This document shows, in pieces, positions 36,996 through 64,000 of a stretch of 64,000 nucleotides of DNA. Below the pieces are notes generated by a model, which saw only the letters and a program-made list of their open reading frames with translations, was not told where the DNA came from and searched no databases. The translations under genes were made by a program, and so were the position numbers. The DNA is from Apus apus (taxonomy: Eukaryota > Chordata > Aves > Apodiformes > Apodidae), in NCBI RefSeq assembly GCF_020740795.1, contig NC_067283.1, positions 57,319,966-57,383,965 of the forward strand, read 5' to 3'. Each line of letters starts with the position of its first letter. The first letter of the stretch is position 1.

Positions 36996-37445
36996 TGGGG
37001 GGAAGAGTTGTGGGTTTTTTGCTTGGTTTGTTTGTTTGGAGATTTTTTAGGAACTTGCTGCTTAGTTCTTGGATCTCTGTGCCATAGTGAGTTTGCATGT
37101 ACTATCATTTGATGTGCTCAGCTCAAATAAACTTCTACAAACATACCAGCCTGATATTATAAATTTCTGAGTCATTTCACCTGGAAGTAGAAACTTTTTA
37201 AGAATGGTGTACCATCTGCTCTAAATTAGAAGGTGAATATATATGGTATGTAATATTCACACCTCATTTCAGAAGCAAATGATACAAATACTGCTAAAAT
37301 TAGTATATATGAACTGTTTGTATTCAGTTTTTTTACTGAAGTAAATAAAAAAATTTGATCTAGGCCTTGAAAAACTTTTGAAAATTTTAAAATTACAACT
37401 GTTAATAACATTCTTGTAGCTGGTTTCACCTAGTGCCTAAGATAC

Positions 37446-38240
37446 AGAGTTATAACATTTTTTGGGTTGGAAGGGACCTTTGAAGATCATCTAGTCCAAC
37501 CCTGTGCCTTGGGCAGGGACACCTGCCACTAGACCAGGTTGCTCAAAGCCCCATCCAACCTGGCCTTGAACACTTCCAGGGAGGGGGCATTCAGAACTTC
37601 TCTGGGCAACCTGTGCCAATGTCACAACACCTTTATAATAAAAAATTTCTTCCTTAGATCCAATCTTAATCTACCTTCTTTCAGGTTAAAAAGCATTACC
37701 CCATCTCTTGTCACCACAGGCCTCGGTAACGAGTCTCTTTCCATCATTCTTATAAGCCACCTTCATGTATTGAAAGGATGCCATAAGGTCCCCCCAGAGC
37801 CTTAACTCTCTCAGCTTGTCTTCATAGGAGAGGTGCTCCAGCCCTATGATAATTTTTGTGGCCCTCCTCTGGACCTGCTCTGTGTCTTTCTTGTCCTGAG
37901 GGCTCCATAGGTGGATGCAGTACTGTCCCGGGGGTCTCTTGAGAGTGGGTAGAGTGTTAGAATTGTCTCCCTCAACCTGCTGGTCATGCTTCTTTTGATG
38001 CCACCCAGGATATGGTTGGCTTTCTGCACTGCAAGTGCACATTGTTGGCTTATGCCACTCACATCCTTCTCTGTAGGGCTGCTCTCAATCCCTTCATCCC
38101 TCAGACTGTATTGATGTTGAGGATTGCACAGGGCCTTGCACCTGGCCTTGTTGAACTTCATGAGATTCACATGGGCCCACTCCTTAAGTGAGTCAAGGTC
38201 CTGCTGAATGGTATCCCTTCCCTCTAGCATATCAAGTGTA
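37446..38240 (-). mobile_element. CR1 LINE, about 0.8 kb 3' fragment
   Basis: Starts on + with GGGTTGGAAGGGACCTTTGA and AGATCATCTAGTCCAACCCT. The minus strand then carries degraded reverse-transcriptase C-terminal coding (DLDSLKEWAHVNLMKFNKAR, HILGGIKRSM, GLEHLSYEDKLREL), extending further 5' than the other minus-strand copies. Frameshifts separate the coding pieces, so it is inactive. Confidence 0.92.
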
Positions 38241-40540
38241 TTTGGACACTCCCTGCTTTTAGGATTTGCTGACATTTGTGTTGTTAAACAGTGCCCGGAC
38301 AAGGGCATGTTATTACCTAATGTAGTAAACTGTTAGATGCTCAATGGCACAATATTGGCCTATGCAAAGTAGAACACTTCTAAGACTTGAGGGCGTTCTT
38401 CTGGAGCTGGCATCATCTTGGGAGCTGTTTGTGTTCAGCCAGCCCGCTTGATGAATGAGAGAATTTATTAGCATAGGCACGAGCCCTTCCATGTTGGTTG
38501 GCTTGTGTGCCTAGGAATATCCCAGACGTCTAATTTACTGGTATATATGTGACAATTCTGTGGTTTGTTAGTTGCTGCCAGTAATAGCAGAGAATATGTG
38601 TGAAAATCTATACCTACAGATCACGTTCCTGGAGTTTAATGGTAAATTAATATGGAATAAACATTGGAACCTTTCAGCAAGGTCACATCCTCGTGCTTTC
38701 AGTGTGCAAAAGCAATCTTATCAGTATCAACACTACAGTGTGTTGACAGCTTGGATGTAACAGAATGGATGTAACAGAATCTTGATGGTGACTACTGCTA
38801 GAATTACCTTATTCACTAATTGTTTTTCATCTCTTGTACAGGTCACTAGATGCTCGTCCTGTCTTCTGTAAGGGACAGTTAAACTTGAAGTTCAATGTAT
38901 TGCTGTCTCTAATGCTTTTTAGCATGTGGGGATCTCATTAGAAAGAACAGTGGCAAATTTGTGTGTGTCTATAGCACAATGGAGGTTTGAGAGCACAGTC
39001 CTGTGAAAGTACAGAACTGTGGTCCATCTGAAATGAGAATAGTCAGCTGTTGTACATTGGAAAACTGGAAAAAAAAAGTAGTAATTACCTTGCAGAAGTT
39101 GTTGCCACAGTGTCTGGCACATCTTTCCATGTGAAGAAGCAAGAGATGTTGAAATAATTTCATGTAGAAAGGAAAGATTCCTGAGTCCTGGAGTCCAGCC
39201 TGGAAAGTTGAAATGCTTCTTTGCAGCCAGAGAAAACTCAGTTGATTCCACTGTGACTCACCACAAAGGGGACCCTAGGTTGGGGCAGAACCTGCCTGGT
39301 AGATGCTGGCCAAACAGGGAGTAGAAAAGGCTTTGAGAGAGGGTCTTGAAAGATGCATCTTAAATATGCAGCATAGAGGAACTATGTTCTCAGCAAAGGT
39401 CATAGAGCGGTTGTGCTAATGGTGCTGTGCAGACACTAGAAGCACCAGCTTTGTTTTGGGATTGTGTTTGGGGTTAGCAAGGTTGATGGAAATGCAGATT
39501 TCCCAGCGTTTTCTGTTTACTCCTCTGCACCTGTGTGGATTCATCTCCGGTCTGCATTTAGCCTTGACCCTGGCCTGTGAAGAGATCCACTCATCCCGTA
39601 GGAAGAAAAAGAGGATATAACATGGAGTGAGCATCCCCTTGAAATGAAGGTCCCATGTCAGAGCAGTATTGTCATATGCACAGCTGGTCACAAGATGTTG
39701 GTGTCAGAGAGCAAGTTGGAGTGAAGGGCCTGGGAAATTGAACATGGAGTAGAAATCTTCCTGTTCACCATTCTGGGAATGTTGCAAGGAACGGTTGCTG
39801 ATTTGGCACCTGGCATTGGAAACTGGTGTGGTATTGCTGGGGCATGAGGCCACAGTGCAGGTCAGGAATTTTTCCAGCTCTTTGCATGGTGTGTTGGGTT
39901 TGGTTTGTCCATCAGACCCAGCTGAAAGCTGCAAACTCTCTGAAGCAAGGCAAGAGTAGAAAGCAGACAGGATTAGGAGCAGGAACAAGTTCTGGCCTGA
40001 GGGAGAGACTGTTGCCCTTTGAGCAGCTATTCTGTGTGTTACAGTGTCCACAAGTCAAAGACGGGTGTCTTGCCTACCTTTGGCTAATGCATGAAAGCAC
40101 AGGCCTTCCAGGTTGTCACCTGTTAAGAGCCCACTTTTTTTTTTTTTAAATCTGGGAGGCTAAAATAAGTTGTCTGTCTTGGGCACACATGAAAATGTAG
40201 AGATATGTGATGTTTGTTAAAAAACAGTGCATCTTCCAACATGATGCAATACATGGTGTAGCATATAACAGATCCTCTAACAGACCTCTGACCACTTAGG
40301 ATTTCTTGTTGCTTGCATGTGGTTGATAGATCCTTTGTAGTAGAAGCACTGCATTTAACCTCCCTGGCACAGGTAGTAGGTCAGCCACTTTGTAACAGTG
40401 CCTTGGATTTTGGTGGGGGCTGAGACTTAGCATCTGCTCATCAAGGCAAGCTGTGCAGTGGTAGTGTTTCCTACAGGTCTACCTGTGCTCATCACTGGCC
40501 TACTACACAAGCATTTTACATTTTAAAAAGGAATGTTTAC
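38241..40540. other. Intergenic, no gene recognised
   Basis: Short frames only, none with splice sites in phase or a family motif. A T-run lies at about 40136-40147. Nothing else supported. Confidence 0.45.
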
Positions 40541-40660
40541 ATAGAATCACAGAATCACATAGAATTACAGAATTAACATAACTGTACAGAGTCTAGTGCT
40601 AAACCATATTCCTAAGCACCACATCTACATGTCTTTCAAACATTAAAAAAATTCCAGTTT
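40541..40660 (-). mobile_element. CR1 3'-end scrap
   Basis: Reads CATAGAATCACAGAATCACA then GAGTCTAGTGCTAAACCATA on +, the CR1 3' tail and adjoining 3' UTR in reverse. The related block CCAAGTCCAGCACTAAGCCA appears in the copy at 35474. Confidence 0.75.
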
Positions 40661-41089
40661 TCCAGATGGATTGACAGGCCTGAGTCCCTCTTTTCCCCCT
40701 ATGAACAGGGATACCTCTTTGGTAAGATTTGCACCTCCAACTCTTACCTGACGCTTACCTGAGAATTACTGTCTGGAGCCTGAATCTGCGCAGTGAGTGT
40801 GTTTATCAACAGCAATTCCAAACATGTTCTATCTGTTGTCTTAATAAACTTTGTGCCTCTGTCAGTGCAGGCTCCTGCTGGGGTTCTCACACAGGCAAAG
40901 TTGCTTTTCAGTTTTGTGCAACTGTTTCAGGGCAAATCCTATTAGGGCTTTGGGCAGGCAAACATTGACTCTAATAGCTGGCTGCCCACACAAGCTTTTA
41001 GACATAAACCATTGACCAAGTCTGGGACTAGGACTGGATCCAGCTGTAGGAGACCAAATGAAGGGACAGGTCCACCCAGGTAGTGGTCC

Positions 41090-41815
41090 TGACACTCCTG
41101 TCAACTTCTGGTCCTCTGAAACTTTGCTGAGAGGGATGTGTTGTAGCAGTGACAGAATGTCTCAAAAACTCACAGAAACATCTCCCAGAAACAAAACCTA
41201 TTGAAAAGTGGGGGATTGAAACAAAGGGAAGATTGTTGAGGAGTACCAGAAGCCTGTATAAAAGCGTTGAAGAGTTACAAGAACAGAGCTGAAGAACTTT
41301 GAGAGATAACAAAGGAAACATCACACCACAAGGCATGAAGCCAGCAAAACCTGCAGTAACTGGGGAAAATATTAAGACAGCAGGGGGAGATCACGATCAC
41401 CAACCCAGTTCAGGAGTAAAAAGACTTGCCTACCCTCCCCCTGCCCTGCAAGGAGCATATGTGCTAATTTGCACAGCAAGTGAGGGGCAACTGAACCAAT
41501 AGTAAATGATGTGGTAATTAAGAGAGAAGGTTCTGAAAGTGCTGGGACCAAAAAACGGGCACACAGTGAAGCTCAGGGGTGCTCTCTCTCCACAGTGAAC
41601 ACCCCATTGGCTGGGCCAACACGGGATCCAGGACAGGTGATCTTTCTCTCTCTCTCTCTCTCTCTCGTTCTCTGGTACATACATAATAAATTATCATTAA
41701 TCCAATTAATACACTCTGGGAAATTAATTAATGTTTGTATATGGACTTTGAGACTCGTCTCACCATTGTCTATTGGGGATTTATGAATCTAAGTCACTTG
41801 TCTGAGCAGGATGGG
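41090..41815 (+). mobile_element. Possible solo LTR
   Basis: TATAAAA near 41257, a unique U3-like stretch before it, and an AATAAATTATC-type signal near 41686 followed by a T/A-rich tail suggest an LTR on the + strand. I could not match the ends to a TG...CA pair or find a target duplication, and there is no internal retroviral coding sequence beside it. Boundaries are approximate. Confidence 0.3.
41643..41668 (+). repeat. (TC)n microsatellite
   Basis: About twelve TC repeats in an uninterrupted run. Confidence 0.95.
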
Positions 41816-42879
<1,064 letters not shown>

Positions 42880-42880
<1 letters not shown>

Positions 42881-43580
42881 CAGTCATGCATTATGACCCT
42901 CCAAATATCTTTTGGTGTACTTCAGGCAAACATGGGAGTTGTTTCAAGTGCACCAGATGCATATTAGGGGTTTTTCTGTTCTCCTCACTGCTCTCAGAAT
43001 GCTTCTGAGGTGAACCAGGGCTTTTGAGTGACATTTTGTGCACACCAGGCTCTGTCAGGTACATTCTGGTATGCCCACAGGAGCCTCCATCAGTCTTGCA
43101 TTGCATCTAAGGGCCCTTAAAAGTGCCTCTGGTGACTCCAATACTCTTACCTTAAGCCACACACAGTTGTCTGTGAATGCCAGCAGATAGCCCTGCACCA
43201 TGGCCCTCTGAGTGCCTTTTAATATGTCCCAGGAGAAGCCAAGAGCCATTTGGAGTGCACCAAGAGCATCTATTTCTCTTCTCCCCAGTGGTCTGAGAAT
43301 GCCTTTTAATGCATTACTCGGTATGCTGTGAAATTAAGCATTTTCAGATGCCTTCTGATCATTCCACAGGGCTTCCATGTGTCTTTAATTGTACCTAAGA
43401 AGTGCCTTTTGTGTGCCCCTAGGGTACCTCTGAGTGCCTACAAACCTAACCCAAAGCCTAAACTTACATCCACACCCAGTGGCCTCAAGTTCCTTCTGGT
43501 GCACAGCAGGCCATTCCAAATGCTTTCTGGTGTGCCCCAGCAGTGTTTGGGAGCCATCTGAAGTTCGCTGGGACATCTGA
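42880..43580. repeat. Degenerate short-period repeat region
   Basis: Related phrases recur at irregular intervals: CTCAGAATGCTTCTGAGG, CTCTGAGTGCCTTTTAATAT, TCTGAGAATGCCTTTTAATG, CTCTGAGTGCCTACAAA, and TTCTGGTGCACAGCAGGCC, TTCTGGTGTGCCCCAGCAG, TTCTGGTATGCCCACAGGAG. They look like decayed copies of a unit of some tens of bases. Composition is distinct from the flanks. I do not know the family. Confidence 0.45.
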
Positions 43581-43984
43581 TCATCTTTCTGTGGTCCCTC
43601 TGCTGCTGTGTGTCAAACTGCAGGGATTGGCAAGGGCTGCTTTCAGCTTGTGCTGTTTATAACTTTGTTTTGCTTTGCCTGAGAGTGCTATGATAAAGCC
43701 TATGAGCCTAGTCAGGTATTCAGGCCTTACATCACTGCTGTTCCAATCCGAGCAACAGAGATGTTGACTGTAGTATACTAGAGTAATTTATGTCTGTTTA
43801 AATAAAACTCTTCTTTCTGAAGTAGAACGTTTCAATACCCAAGCACTTTAGGTCTTAAACAACATGTACAAAACTAAACAGACTTTCTGAGATGGGCAGA
43901 ATTTTGACAGAAGCAAAAATTTTCATTTAAACACCTAAACTAAATAGTTTAACAATTTCAAATGAAAACACTTAAGAGCTCCTT

Positions 43985-44851
43985 CAGTTCAGAAAAGCAG
44001 ATTTTATTTTGAACAGCAGCACATACAACATTTTCAAAATATTCATGTTTAAAAACAAGAGACTGCACTTCATTAACCAACTGGCTGTGGTTTCTGAATT
44101 GTTACAACTCTATTTGCAACCAGGTGGAGCTACTGCATTCCTATGAGTTGGATGCTCTTAGGTTTCACTGGTATAATTGTGCAATATACTATAACTGCTA
44201 GTAGCTCATGGAAAAACCACAGACAGCTTGTCAATTTACTGTCACCTGGAGGCTTCAGCTACCTGACCAAGTATTTTAAATAGAAAAATGTTATTTAAAA
44301 TAAGTATGCAAAATCATGAACTTCAGGACAACCCTTTATGCACATAATATACAAATTTGAGCAATTGTATACATTTCTGAATGAAGTTTCCTGAACCAGG
44401 ACTAATCCCAACTGAAGCAATATAGCAGCATTTTGGTAAGGGAGGGAACCAACTTTTCCTAAAGCCTTCCCTTTTATTTAGATGCAGAACAAAGATTAAA
44501 AGCATCAGAAGTTGCTTACATTTCTGTATGCTTCGGAATACTATCGCATTACCATTTCTTGTGGTTCACCACAGTTTAACAAGTCTCAGAATATACTACA
44601 TATAAATATCCTAACCCATCCACCATTTATTAATACACTACAGAAATATTTTCTACATAAATCTATCTTCTTAAAATATAAATATAACTTTTTGATAGAA
44701 AAAAACAGAACACATCATTGTAAGATTCAGCTTGCAGGTAATTTTCAATGCAGTAGAACTCTTAATGAAGCTGCTCAAATTATGGCAAATGACTCTTTTC
44801 TCATTTGGAAGAAGGTGGGGGAAGGTGTGTTGAATAAAATGTGCAAACTGG
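43985..44851 (-). other. SLC12A7 3' UTR with poly(A) signal
   Basis: This runs from the stop codon to about 20 bases past a minus-strand AATAAA (TTTATT on + at 44003-44008). The length of about 0.87 kb is inferred from that signal. No coding sequence or repeat inside. Confidence 0.65.

Positions 44852-64000
<19,149 letters not shown>

Noticed and set aside
37686-38308. Two overlapping minus frames as a gene
   Set aside because: Degraded CR1 reverse transcriptase, with frameshifts between the pieces.

Overview
This is a stretch of a bird nuclear genome. The support is spliced vertebrate genes with GT-AG introns, several 3'-end fragments of CR1 LINEs (the dominant avian interspersed repeat, ending in the ATTCTATGATTCTATG-type tail), avian-style retroviral LTR remnants, and very few other repeats. 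I cannot name the species.

Layout, left to right. (1) 1-11.1 kb: a Y RNA cluster on the + strand. A Y3 gene (2610-2711) and a Y1 gene (10992-11103) each carry a full external RNA polymerase III type 3 promoter: octamer, SPH/Staf-like site, PSE and TATA box. All four elements lie at the same distances from the start in both genes. LTR-like remnants (about 4.39-5.66 kb) and a CR1 copy (10.0-10.6 kb) lie between them. (2) 11.1-19.3 kb: no gene recognised; the part nearest 19.3 kb is probably PDIA4 3' UTR. (3) 19.3-31.9 kb, minus strand: a complete ten-exon PDIA4 (ERp72) gene encoding 644 residues, with signal peptide, acidic segment, three CGHC thioredoxin domains and a C-terminal KEEL. (4) 31.3-32.8 kb: a CpG-rich PDIA4 promoter with repeated inverted CCAAT boxes, five of them in a 52-bp minisatellite. 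A candidate small spliced + strand gene (32573-34180) diverges from it; I do not recognise its product. (5) 34.2-44 kb: gene-poor DNA with CR1 copies, a possible LTR, a (TC)n microsatellite and a degenerate short-period repeat region. (6) 44.0-63.5 kb, minus strand: the last nine constitutive coding exons plus one apparent cassette exon of a K-Cl cotransporter, best matched to SLC12A7 (KCC4). These encode almost the whole cytosolic C-terminal domain and the 3' UTR; the membrane part lies beyond the right edge. A solo LTR and two CR1 copies sit in its introns.

The order Y3, Y1, PDIA4 with Y RNAs on + and PDIA4 on - is the arrangement known from human 7q36, so the left half is an ancient conserved block. 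SLC12A7 is on 5p15 in human, so that neighbour is specific to this lineage or to this assembly. The most interesting items are the identical Y RNA promoter geometry, the CCAAT minisatellite in front of an ER-stress gene, the unrecognised divergent small gene, and a cassette exon that would give a KCC4-type transporter a KCC2-like regulatory segment. Exon borders were placed by hand from splice signals and reading phase; no alignment was run.
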